Below are positions 16,083 to 23,100 of a stretch of DNA of 64,000 bases, one piece after another. Within the stretch, counting starts at the first letter, position 1; each line of letters opens with the position of its first letter. This DNA is from Virgibacillus phasianinus (lineage in GTDB: Bacteria > Bacillota > Bacilli > Bacillales > Amphibacillaceae). The DNA lies in assembly GCF_002216775.1 (NCBI RefSeq), contig NZ_CP022315.1:930001-994000 (forward strand), in the 5' to 3' direction. Under the pieces are notes generated by a model. It was not told the origin of the DNA. It saw only the letters and a list, made by a program, of their open reading frames with translations, and did no database searches. Position numbers and translations under genes: made by a program.

Positions 16083-16814
16083 TTATTTACTTTGCCGGGG
16101 ACTGTCCCCCTGTAACAACCGCATGCGATATGCGTTTTTCGCAGTCTCACCTAATCGATCTAGTAAATTATGATTAGCAAATGCACCAACAATGGCGCCA
16201 AACCCTGGGACTAGCTGGAGCATCTTGACCAGGTCAATATAATCCCGGTATTCTTGCTGGAAGACGCGCCAGTCCATATCCATGAGTTTCCTCTTTTCCG
16301 CATCCCAATTCTCGATGATACGGAGGGTTTCCCTGCGTTTTTCATCATTGGAAAAGGCCAGTTGAAAAACATGCAGAATGAATAGACGTTCTTCATAATC
16401 ACTTGTGTTGAAGCCGTATATCGCGGCTGCTTCATACAAAAACTTTATCTTAATGGATAACAGCAATGGAAAATCAGCAAGCCCTAGAAAAATGCCACCT
16501 GCGCCAGTTCCCGCACCTTCCACTACTGCCGTTTTCCGATAAACAGTCAATTTTTTTTGGAAATGTTCATCCCGCTCATACAAATTCAATTCGGTTGATT
16601 GGCTCTTTTTCGTTATTAAATTTGAACCAAGTAAAGTAGCCTTCACCATATTTTTAATACTTTCTGTAATAACCTTATGGACTCTCTCCGGGATTTTCGC
16701 ATTAATTTTAGTTTGTACGTTTTTTGACATCCGATTGAAAAGACTTGACTGCTTTAATACTCTCTTTCGCCATTCCCGCATTTCCGCATATACCTTTCGC
16801 TCATATTCCATCAT
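16083..16814 (-). CDS. EcsC family protein with a REP-encoded C-terminus
   Basis: A 243-residue EcsC-family protein; its role is unknown, though B. subtilis EcsC lies with an ABC transporter acting on peptide processing. The central segment GAGTGAGGIFLGLADFPLL near residue 100 and VPGFGAIVGAFANHNLLDRL near residue 205 are conserved and partly membrane-associating. The family normally ends soon after KNAYRMRLL. Here the last eleven residues (LLQGDSPRQSK) are encoded by REP DNA at 16083-16115. ATG follows GGAGGATAGGTAA. It stands alone between REP units. Confidence 0.83.
   Translation of the reverse strand: MMEYERKVYAEMREWRKRVLKQSSLFNRMSKNVQTKINAKIPERVHKVITESIKNMVKATLLGSNLITKKSQSTELNLYERDEHFQKKLTVYRKTAVVEGAGTGAGGIFLGLADFPLLLSIKIKFLYEAAAIYGFNTSDYEERLFILHVFQLAFSNDEKRRETLRIIENWDAEKRKLMDMDWRVFQQEYRDYIDLVKMLQLVPGFGAIVGAFANHNLLDRLGETAKNAYRMRLLQGDSPRQSK
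16097..16110. repeat. REP unit 2 (partner degenerate)
   Basis: GGGGACTGTCCCCC inside the 3' coding end of the EcsC-family gene. A degenerate partner (GAGACAGCCCG) lies about 25 bases to the left at 16069-16079. Confidence 0.75.
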
Positions 16815-16833
16815 TTACCTATCCTCCACATCC

Positions 16834-16887
16834 GGGGGACAGTCCCCCATCACACTAACACTTTACCGTATTGGGGGACTGACCCCC
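16834..16887. repeat. REP pair (BIME) 3
   Basis: GGGGGACAGTCCCCC (16834-16848) and GGGGGACTGACCCCC (16873-16887, one mismatch) flank about 24 bases. The pair lies between the EcsC-family gene and the RAYT transposase gene. Confidence 0.85.
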
Positions 16888-17061
16888 AAATAATATAAAA
16901 TTATAATTTACACTGTTAGCATACAGCTAATTTCCACTTTTAGTATAGGCATAATTATATTATTGGCAGACTCCGCACGTATAAAGTGGACTTTTGTATA
17001 TTTGTTACTTCTATCTATAGCAAGATATAATTGAAATAAAAGTTGGAAAGGAGTAACATTT

Positions 17062-17667
17062 ATGGCTCGAAAAACTCGAATCTGGTTCCCCGGTGCCACA
17101 TACCATATTACTGCCCGTGGTAACCGACGTGCTAGTATATTTCATGACACCCAGGATTACCAAACCTACATGAGTCTTATAGGTTCCTGCAAGAATGATC
17201 TTCCTTTTTCCATTCACGCTTATTGCCTTATGCCAAACCATATCCACCTTCTCCTCGAAACGGAAGAAAAACCACCCGGTACCATCATTAAATTCATCCA
17301 TTCCCGTTATGCCGTGTACTTTAACAAGCGCTATGAACTGACTGGTCATGTTTTTCAGGATCGTTACCATGCGAAATTGGTTAACTCCAATGATTATTTC
17401 CTATGGGCGAGCAGATATATTCATTTAAACCCGGTAAAAGCAAAAATCACTTCTAAACCCGAACATTATTATTGGAGCAGTTATTCCAATTACATGGATG
17501 GATCCAAAGAAAATTCAGTGCTTGAGACTAAACGAATATTATCGTTATTTCCGGAACCAACTAAAAAAGAATATTGCACATATGTAGAAAAAATAGAAGA
17601 TGATGGCGGGGACTGTCCCCCGCCGCTTTATCACTCTATCGTAACGGGGGACAGTCCCCACGAATAA
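17062..17667 (+). CDS. REP-associated tyrosine transposase (RAYT, IS200-like Y1 family)
   Basis: A 201-residue HUH-type Y1 transposase relative. The start RIWFPGATYHITARGNRR is diagnostic of RAYTs. The HUH pair is in LMPNHIHLLLE near residue 57, and the catalytic-Tyr helix is probably in ASRYIHLNPVKAKI near residue 115. It appears intact. Unlike true IS200 elements it is a single chromosomal gene thought to mobilise REP sequences. REP units surround it at 15.2-23.0 kb. The last 20 residues (from GGDCPPP to TGDSPHE) are encoded by a REP pair. ATG follows GGAAAGGAG. The 3' end is duplicated downstream of the IS. Confidence 0.93.
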   Translation: MARKTRIWFPGATYHITARGNRRASIFHDTQDYQTYMSLIGSCKNDLPFSIHAYCLMPNHIHLLLETEEKPPGTIIKFIHSRYAVYFNKRYELTGHVFQDRYHAKLVNSNDYFLWASRYIHLNPVKAKITSKPEHYYWSSYSNYMDGSKENSVLETKRILSLFPEPTKKEYCTYVEKIEDDGGDCPPPLYHSIVTGDSPHE

Positions 17668-17772
17668 GATGGTTAAAACTTAGTAAAGGAATGATGAAAA
17701 TGCCCTTTCCGGTTTTACCTGTTTCCATTCAAACAATGATGATCAAACAACAGCAGGGTACTACTATTTATT
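17569..17772. repeat. Left copy of a 204-bp target site duplication
   Basis: The 204 bases are identical by eye to 19738-19941 (offset 2169). The copy holds the last codons of the RAYT gene, REP pair 4 and the first 27 codons of the next gene. Confidence 0.93.
17608..17659. repeat. REP pair (BIME) 4, inside the RAYT 3' end
   Basis: GGGGACTGTCCCCC (17608-17621) and GGGGGACAGTCCCC (17646-17659) with about 24 bases between. It lies entirely in the coding sequence of the RAYT C-terminus and was copied to 19777-19828 by the IS target duplication. Confidence 0.88.
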
Positions 17773-17783
17773 CTCAAGTTTGA
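17691..17783 (+). pseudogene. 5' fragment of the DUF3298-type gene left by the IS
   Basis: The first 27 codons (MMKMPFPVLPVSIQTMMIK...) are identical to the start of the gene at 19869, then the frame enters the IS left end and stops after TIYSQV. It is a remnant created by the target duplication; the complete gene survives on the right side. Confidence 0.85.
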
Positions 17784-19737
17784 CAGTTAAAACCACAAAA
17801 ATGCTTTTGTAACAGGCATTCTTGTGGTTTTTTTAATGCTCAAAAGTGAGTACTATTTATGTTTTTTATTTGTTTTAAAATTTTTTTCATTTTTTGTATG
17901 GTAACTATTTCGGTATCCGTTCGGAATCCGAAAACGTTATGTAGCTTATCAGTTAAATCCGTTCTGGTATAGGTCGGGATATAACCTTCGTTTGTATATT
18001 CCAACACTCTCATATCTCGTAATGTTTGAATGATTTCGCAACATGTAGCTGATTCATCAATTCTATTTTCAATCAAGCGATAGGTCAATAATGAAAGAAA
18101 ACATACTAGGAAGTGTGCCTTGATTCGTTCATCTTTTTGGAGGAATACAGGTCGTGTCCGCATTTCGTTTTTTAAAATCCGAAAGGATTCTTCTATCTCC
18201 CAGCGACGTTGATTGATTCTTACGATTTCCGCTGGAGAGTTTTCTAAATTTGTACAAACACCATAAAAACCATCATATACTGCTTCTTTATCAATCATCG
18301 CAGAGTTAATCGTATGACTGCTTTTCTGAGCAATTTCACCTTCATTTGTGACATGAGTGGACTGAATAAAACGATCTGGATTGTTTGCTCGCTTTTTTTC
18401 GATGCGAGAAGGATTGTCCACTTTTGTTTGTGCGCGTTCTATCTGTTTTTCCCGAATATTTGCTTGGTAGCGTTTATGTTTCGGTGAAAAAGTAACGATA
18501 AGTTTTTGCTCTAGTCCATTTTCATTCATCCATCGTTCTTTGTAATATATTTGCGTGTCTGTTTCAAGGTCAAGGTTATTCAGATTAATCGATTGTTTCT
18601 TTTTTTTGTCATTGGTTACCTGAGTAGAACCAACACAATGCCATCCGGAAGGATTCAAAGCCCAATCTTTCAAATGCTTTTTCAATTTCTTAATGGATTG
18701 TGTTGTTACGAAAGCACGATCGTTCATTGAATTGTATAGTCTATTTTCATGCGAAGACAATCCGGCATCTGTACAAACAACGAACTTGGATAGTTGAAAG
18801 TCCTTTAAAATCCTTTTTTCTAAAGGTTTTAATGTAGGTTGTTCATTTTGATTCCCCGGATTAATGACAAAGGCGAGTGGCAGCCCACTGCCATCCATGA
18901 AAAGTCCCATTTGCACGATGGGATTAGGTCGATTTTCCTTTGACATACCATATTGTTTCAAGCCAACGGCTTCCTCGGTTTCAAAGTAGTAATTCGTACA
19001 GTCGTAGTATAGGAGTTCCGTTTTACGCTCAACGATTGCTGTGCTATTTTTGTATACTGCCTTTTCAATGATATCAGACTCCTTAGCTAAGATATCTAGT
19101 GCACGATACATGTGTTGTTCTTCTATCGAATGGGACTCCAGTAAATCATCTGCTTTCTCTAAAGTACCCCTTTTTGACGTGGGATGTAGAATCCGCATAT
19201 AAATTAACAGGGCTAGAGTCTTATCTAAATCATAAGAGAAATTGTGCCTATCCGTTATTTCTTTACAAATTTTATCCAATTTTAATTGATGATAGATAGA
19301 CTTTAAAAAGAGGTAACCGATGTTATAAGATCGTTTATTTCCTTTGGATATATATTTGTTTGGATCCTGTTTGATGATAACTTTCTCCGAGTTCCTTTTC
19401 TTTTCTTCCGTTAATTTTTTTGCATATTCTCGAGCCCACTCCTCTGGATCAACACCGGGGTGTTTTTCACGAATTTCCTGTTCATTTCCCAATGCCTTGA
19501 CAACCTTCGTTGTCGAGTTTCCATTGATATCTCTGACATTTTCAATAACCGAATATGAGACTGAATTCTTGGATACACTTTTTTTAATGCGCATAGAAAT
19601 CCCTCACAACTTATAAGATACCTCTATTATATCATGGTACTAAATAGTACTCAATAATTTAACGGGAAATTTGACAAAAAAATAAAGCCATGAAAGGCTT
19701 TTTAGGCATTTTCTTAATATTTAAGTGTCAAACTCCC
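17773..19737. mobile_element. IS1634-type insertion sequence
   Basis: A 1965-bp element between the two 204-bp direct repeats. Its ends are imperfect inverted repeats: left CTCAAGTTTGACAGTTAAAA, right (complement) GGGAGTTTGACACTTAAATA, sharing GTTTGACA and TTAAA. It holds one transposase gene on the minus strand. IS1634, described from Mycoplasma mycoides, is known for long and variable target duplications, which fits this copy. Confidence 0.9.
17840..19594 (-). CDS. IS1634-type DDE transposase
   Basis: A 584-residue transposase of the IS4 supergroup. The DDE residues are recognisable: first Asp in LLYYDCTNYYFE near residue 197, second Asp in VVCTDAGLSSHE near residue 272, and Glu in NQRRWEIEESFRILKNEM near residue 480, which matches the YREK-like signature of the group. 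Between the second Asp and the Glu is a long beta-strand insertion, as usual for IS1634 and IS4. The frame is intact and the target duplications are identical, so the copy is probably recent and possibly active. The gene's ATG lies 143 bases inside the right end. Confidence 0.93.
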   Translation of the reverse strand: MRIKKSVSKNSVSYSVIENVRDINGNSTTKVVKALGNEQEIREKHPGVDPEEWAREYAKKLTEEKKRNSEKVIIKQDPNKYISKGNKRSYNIGYLFLKSIYHQLKLDKICKEITDRHNFSYDLDKTLALLIYMRILHPTSKRGTLEKADDLLESHSIEEQHMYRALDILAKESDIIEKAVYKNSTAIVERKTELLYYDCTNYYFETEEAVGLKQYGMSKENRPNPIVQMGLFMDGSGLPLAFVINPGNQNEQPTLKPLEKRILKDFQLSKFVVCTDAGLSSHENRLYNSMNDRAFVTTQSIKKLKKHLKDWALNPSGWHCVGSTQVTNDKKKKQSINLNNLDLETDTQIYYKERWMNENGLEQKLIVTFSPKHKRYQANIREKQIERAQTKVDNPSRIEKKRANNPDRFIQSTHVTNEGEIAQKSSHTINSAMIDKEAVYDGFYGVCTNLENSPAEIVRINQRRWEIEESFRILKNEMRTRPVFLQKDERIKAHFLVCFLSLLTYRLIENRIDESATCCEIIQTLRDMRVLEYTNEGYIPTYTRTDLTDKLHNVFGFRTDTEIVTIQKMKKILKQIKNINSTHF

Positions 19738-19836
19738 GAATATTGCACATATGTAGAAAAAATAGAAGATGATGGCGGGGACTGTCCCCCGCCGCTTTAT
19801 CACTCTATCGTAACGGGGGACAGTCCCCACGAATAA
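19738..19836 (+). pseudogene. 3' fragment of the RAYT gene
   Basis: A copy of the last 33 codons of the RAYT gene including stop, produced by the target duplication. It has no start and is non-functional. Confidence 0.85.
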
Positions 19837-19941
19837 GATGGTTAAAACTTAGTAAAGGAATGATGAAAATGCCCTTTCCGGTTTTACCTGTTTCCATTCA
19901 AACAATGATGATCAAACAACAGCAGGGTACTACTATTTATT
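19738..19941. repeat. Right copy of the 204-bp target site duplication
   Basis: Identical to 17569-17772. It restores the ribosome-binding site and start of the DUF3298-type gene, and carries a second copy of REP pair 4 at 19777-19828. Confidence 0.93.
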
Positions 19942-20495
19942 ATCCACAAGTAATTGGTTTGCAGAATGCCAATGTGCAACAATCCATCAATCAGTCAATC
20001 TACCAGTTGGTTCACTCATTAATACAATGGCAAAGTGAACAGCAAGGCACTGATTCGTTTACCGAAATGATTGGATCTTTTGAAATTAAAACAAATGAAC
20101 GGAATATTCTCAGCCTGTCTTTGACTAATTACGCGTATGCGTATCATCATGCACATGGCTTAACACTGATGAAGTCTTTAACCTTTGATGTTCAAACAGG
20201 AATGCAATATCAGCTCAGTGATCTGTTTAAACCTGGGAGCAACTATGTAGAAGTTCTTTCAAAAATGGTTCAGACGCAAATCAATGAACGGGACTTACAA
20301 TTGCTGAGTGACTTTTCCGGAATATCGCCTGATCAAGATTTCTATATTGCTGACAAAGCATTGGTTCTCTATTTCCAGCTTTACGAAATCACGCCATACT
20401 ATATTGGATTTCCGATGTTCCCGATATCCGTTTTCGCCATCCAGGATATAATAAATGAGAACGGTCCCCTCGGACAAATGGCAGTGAATAATTAA
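19869..20495 (+). CDS. DUF3298/DUF4163-type protein
   Basis: A 208-residue protein similar to the extracytoplasmic part of RsiV-like proteins: an N-terminal DUF4163-like half (IYYPQVIGLQNANVQQSINQ) and a C-terminal DUF3298-like half (SLTFDVQTGMQYQLSDLF, KALVLYFQLYEITPYYIG). No signal peptide or membrane segment is seen, so it is probably cytoplasmic or spore-associated; the function is unknown. ATG at 19869 has AAAGGA 9 bases upstream, better than the ATGs at 19860 and 19863. The start region was restored by the IS target duplication, so the gene should still be expressed only if a promoter remains on its side. Confidence 0.82.
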   Translation: MPFPVLPVSIQTMMIKQQQGTTIYYPQVIGLQNANVQQSINQSIYQLVHSLIQWQSEQQGTDSFTEMIGSFEIKTNERNILSLSLTNYAYAYHHAHGLTLMKSLTFDVQTGMQYQLSDLFKPGSNYVEVLSKMVQTQINERDLQLLSDFSGISPDQDFYIADKALVLYFQLYEITPYYIGFPMFPISVFAIQDIINENGPLGQMAVNN

Positions 20496-20500
20496 ATTTA

Positions 20501-20529
20501 AAAAAACCGGGCAAATGTCCGGTTTTTTA
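20501..20529 (+). terminator. Intrinsic terminator
   Basis: AAAAAACCGG, short loop, CCGGTTTTTT, directly after the DUF3298-type gene; usable on both strands. Confidence 0.88.
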
Positions 20530-20540
20530 TTTCCGGCAAG

Positions 20541-20589
20541 GAGGTAGACCTCCCGCTTTAGTACTCTAAAGCGATGGGGGACTGTCCCC
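20541..20589. repeat. REP pair (BIME) 5, left unit degenerate
   Basis: GGGGGACTGTCCCC (20576-20589) and a degenerate GAGGTAGACCTCCC (20541-20554), joined by a palindromic CGCTTTAG/CTAAAGCG segment. The right unit is inside the 3' end of the LD-carboxypeptidase gene. Confidence 0.75.
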
Positions 20590-21510
20590 AAGACTTACTG
20601 TTGGTTCAAGTATGGTGAGTGCATTGTTATTGGTGTCTAAGTTACCTATTGCGCCAATAGGAATTGCTGCCTTATATGTGCCATGTGCTGTTGTAACATT
20701 GGTCAACAGTGGTTTTCCGAGAGGCACGACAAATTCATTAATCAAGTTTTCATAGGATACCCCATAAGCCACGGGACATTCCGTACATTGACCCATTACA
20801 ATTCCGATACAATCTTCAAATTTCCCAGCCAATTTTAGGGCGTTCAAGTACCTATAGACGGTATTAATTGGCTCATGGGTTTCTTCAAGAAGCAATATTT
20901 TACCTTTCGTATCAATTTCATAAGGAGTTCCGAGCGTATCTACAAAAGAGGTAAGATTGCCCCCAACAATTGGTCCGGTTACATTGCCTGGAACTCTGCT
21001 TATTTGAGGAATACCGGGGGGGTTATTAATTTTCCTTGGTGAGGCAAAAGTGGATGTCGCTGTAAAAAACTGATCATAGTTGTATGGAGGTGTATTCATG
21101 GAAAAATCAATTAACATCAAGCTCTGGAACGTAATTAAATTCGAATATTGAGCCAGGACATTTAATAATATGGTGATGTCACTGTATCCTGACAAAATTT
21201 TCGGGTGGCTCTGAATATATTGATAATCAAGGTATGGAAGAATGCCGGCAACACCAACGCCCCCTCTTGTAGGCAAAATCATTTTAACCCGATCATCAGC
21301 GAACATATTCATTAAATCTGAAGCGCGCTGTTCATCCGTACCGGCAAGGAAACCATTTGCAGCGTATACGTATTCTCCCATAACAATCTCAAATCCAAGA
21401 CTCCGCAGTATTTCGATTCGGCTATTTATAATGCCAGCAGCTAACGGGCTCCCCAGGGTAACAATGCCAATCGTATCACCCGGCTGCAGGATGGGTGGTT
21501 TTATCGCCAT
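20566..21510 (-). CDS. LD-carboxypeptidase (peptidase family S66, MccF-like)
   Basis: A 314-residue serine peptidase of family S66, which trims L,D-peptide bonds in murein peptides or inactivates microcin C-like compounds. The nucleophile Ser is in LSGYSDITILLN near residue 110, the Glu in KILLLEETHEPIN near residue 212, and the His in TTAHGTYKAAIPIGA near residue 283, all expected positions. The C-terminus (VSLGDSPPSL) is encoded by REP DNA. ATG at 21510 follows GGGAGGGG by 6 bases; GTG at 21513 is too close. No signal peptide, so cytoplasmic. Confidence 0.9.
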   Translation of the reverse strand: MAIKPPILQPGDTIGIVTLGSPLAAGIINSRIEILRSLGFEIVMGEYVYAANGFLAGTDEQRASDLMNMFADDRVKMILPTRGGVGVAGILPYLDYQYIQSHPKILSGYSDITILLNVLAQYSNLITFQSLMLIDFSMNTPPYNYDQFFTATSTFASPRKINNPPGIPQISRVPGNVTGPIVGGNLTSFVDTLGTPYEIDTKGKILLLEETHEPINTVYRYLNALKLAGKFEDCIGIVMGQCTECPVAYGVSYENLINEFVVPLGKPLLTNVTTAHGTYKAAIPIGAIGNLDTNNNALTILEPTVSLGDSPPSL

Positions 21511-21653
21511 CACATTCCCCTCCCAAATTCAAACTAAAGATTAGTTCTACAATATTCATTAACGACAGAATCTGTTACTTCCCCCATCACTTTCAGGTTT
21601 TGCGCTGCACCTTTTTGGACCATATCGGCAATCTTGAAGTATCAGCCAATCCC

Positions 21654-22193
21654 TCAGTTATCAGCTGGATTAATGAGAGCTAAAACTTGATGGTCCTCCC
21701 ATTTTCCATTTATCTTCACATTTTTTCTTGCAATTCCTTCTCTATGAAAGCCGGCCTTTTCCAGGACCCGGATTGACCCAATATTATGGGGCATAACTCC
21801 CGCTTCAATTCGATGCAAGGCTAATTTCTCAAATGCATATTTAACAATTAGCTTTGTTGCTTCCGTTGTAAAGCCTTTTCCATTCTGACTTTCGTCCAAA
21901 AAATACCCAATAAAAGCGCTCTGCAATGACCCGCGTAAAACCTGAAACAGACTTATCGTACCGATTAAACGATTATCATCGTTTTTAAAAATACCAAAGT
22001 GATACGCACGATCCTGTTTGCTACCCTCTTGATACTGTTTTATGCTGTCCAGCTGGCCCTCGATTGTATAAAAATCGGGATCGCGAACCATGGAAAATTT
22101 CTCGAAAAAAGCACGGTTTTCTTTTTGCAGCGCAAGCAATGCCTCCGCGTCATCTCTATTAAAGCTCCTTACATAGATGTTGGTCCCTTTCAT
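21654..22193 (-). CDS. GNAT acetyltransferase, RimJ/RimL type
   Basis: A 179-residue acetyltransferase. The start MKGTNIYVRSFNRDDAEALL, AFIGYFLDESQNGKGFTTEA near residue 95 and NIGSIRVLEKAGFHREGIAR are characteristic of ribosomal-protein-alanine acetyltransferase relatives (B. subtilis YdaF/YjcK group). The real acceptor is unknown. ATG at 22193 has AGGAAGG 9 bases upstream, whereas the ATG at 22202 abuts that site. It lies 15 bases downstream of another GNAT gene and is probably cotranscribed with it. Confidence 0.88.
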   Translation of the reverse strand: MKGTNIYVRSFNRDDAEALLALQKENRAFFEKFSMVRDPDFYTIEGQLDSIKQYQEGSKQDRAYHFGIFKNDDNRLIGTISLFQVLRGSLQSAFIGYFLDESQNGKGFTTEATKLIVKYAFEKLALHRIEAGVMPHNIGSIRVLEKAGFHREGIARKNVKINGKWEDHQVLALINPADN

Positions 22194-22207
22194 ATCAAAC
22201 ATCCTTC

Positions 22208-22966
22208 CTAATTATCGTAGACTTTTTGCACCTCATATTTAAACCCCAGATACTGGTATCCCTGTTTTTTATACATTTCTTTAGGCGTATCTGCACCATC
22301 AGCAACTAGAATCACTGTTTTATCGGGGAATGCGTCCATAACAAATTTCTGCAACCTGCTACCTATTCCTTTTTTCTGGAAAGTTTCCAGGACATTTAAC
22401 CCGTCAATTTCCACCTTATCACCCGAAACAATCAAGTCAACGGACCCTGCAGGATTACTTTGGTAATAGGCCATAACCTGAAGAAATTTGGGGTCTCGAA
22501 AGTTACGTTTATGCATATTAACTTTTTGATTAGCAAATTCCTCCCCAAATTCAAGATCCTGCTGGTATTGCAACTGAAGAAAAACATCAAAGTTCCCATC
22601 AGTTACAGCAACAATTTGGATATCTTGATGGTCATCAATCGATGGGAATTGACTAGGCTTTATGACATATAGCTCGTTGTATCCGAATTCATATGCTACA
22701 TCATTAAAGTGGTTAATTAGTTCCTTCGTTGGTTTTTCATTCTCAGGCAAGTAGAACTTTACGTGCTGTTGACCGTTTTTTAAATGGAACTCCCTTAAAT
22801 AATTTGCCGCTGTTTTAAATTTTTCCAGGGACGGCATCGTTTTAAAATCAATAAAATTGCTATCATATCGAATCAACATTTCCGGATAATGAATATGCTT
22901 ATATTCATTATTTTCAAAAGCCACATAACCTGGTGTATAGATATCTCTAAACATTATCTTTTTCAT
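22208..22966 (-). CDS. GNAT family acetyltransferase
   Basis: A 252-residue protein whose C-terminal half is a GNAT domain: SGDKVEIDGLNVLETFQKKG then IGSRLQKFVM holds the acetyl-CoA loop near residue 200, followed by MYKKQGYQYLGFKYEVQ. The N-terminal half (MKKIMFRDIYTPGYVAFE) resembles a degenerate GNAT fold. Substrate unknown. The ribosome-binding site GGAAGGAAG immediately adjoins REP pair 6, so the leader of the mRNA begins in or just after REP DNA. Confidence 0.82.
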   Translation of the reverse strand: MKKIMFRDIYTPGYVAFENNEYKHIHYPEMLIRYDSNFIDFKTMPSLEKFKTAANYLREFHLKNGQQHVKFYLPENEKPTKELINHFNDVAYEFGYNELYVIKPSQFPSIDDHQDIQIVAVTDGNFDVFLQLQYQQDLEFGEEFANQKVNMHKRNFRDPKFLQVMAYYQSNPAGSVDLIVSGDKVEIDGLNVLETFQKKGIGSRLQKFVMDAFPDKTVILVADGADTPKEMYKKQGYQYLGFKYEVQKVYDN

Positions 22967-22980
22967 AGTACTTCCTTCCC

Positions 22981-23033
22981 GGGGACAGTCCCCCGTCGCT
23001 TTAGCGAATTAGAGCGATGGGGGACTGTCCCCC
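22981..23033. repeat. REP pair (BIME) 6, near-perfect
   Basis: GGGGACAGTCCCCC (22981-22994) and GGGGGACTGTCCCCC (23019-23033) joined by CGCTTTAGCG and GAGCGAT. It is the cleanest copy and the last in the cluster, directly upstream of a GNAT gene start. Confidence 0.88.
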
Positions 23034-23042
23034 AATAATTTC

Positions 23043-23092
23043 AAAAAACACACGCTCGATACGTTAAGTGTAATCGTTGGCGTGTGTTTTTG
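23043..23092 (-). terminator. Terminator of the nucleotidase gene
   Basis: On the minus strand AAAAACACACGC and GCGTGTGTTTTTT form a stem that ends in a T-run just after the stop codon at 23101. Confidence 0.8.
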
Positions 23093-23100
23093 GTATTACT

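Noticed and set aside
17773-19737. RAYT and the DDE transposase as parts of a single composite element
   Set aside because: The target duplications enclose only the DDE gene, so the IS arrived independently of the RAYT.
15220-23033. Repeated GGGGACAGTCCCC units as a CRISPR array
   Set aside because: Spacing is irregular, units are palindromic, they are separated by genes, and no cas genes are present.
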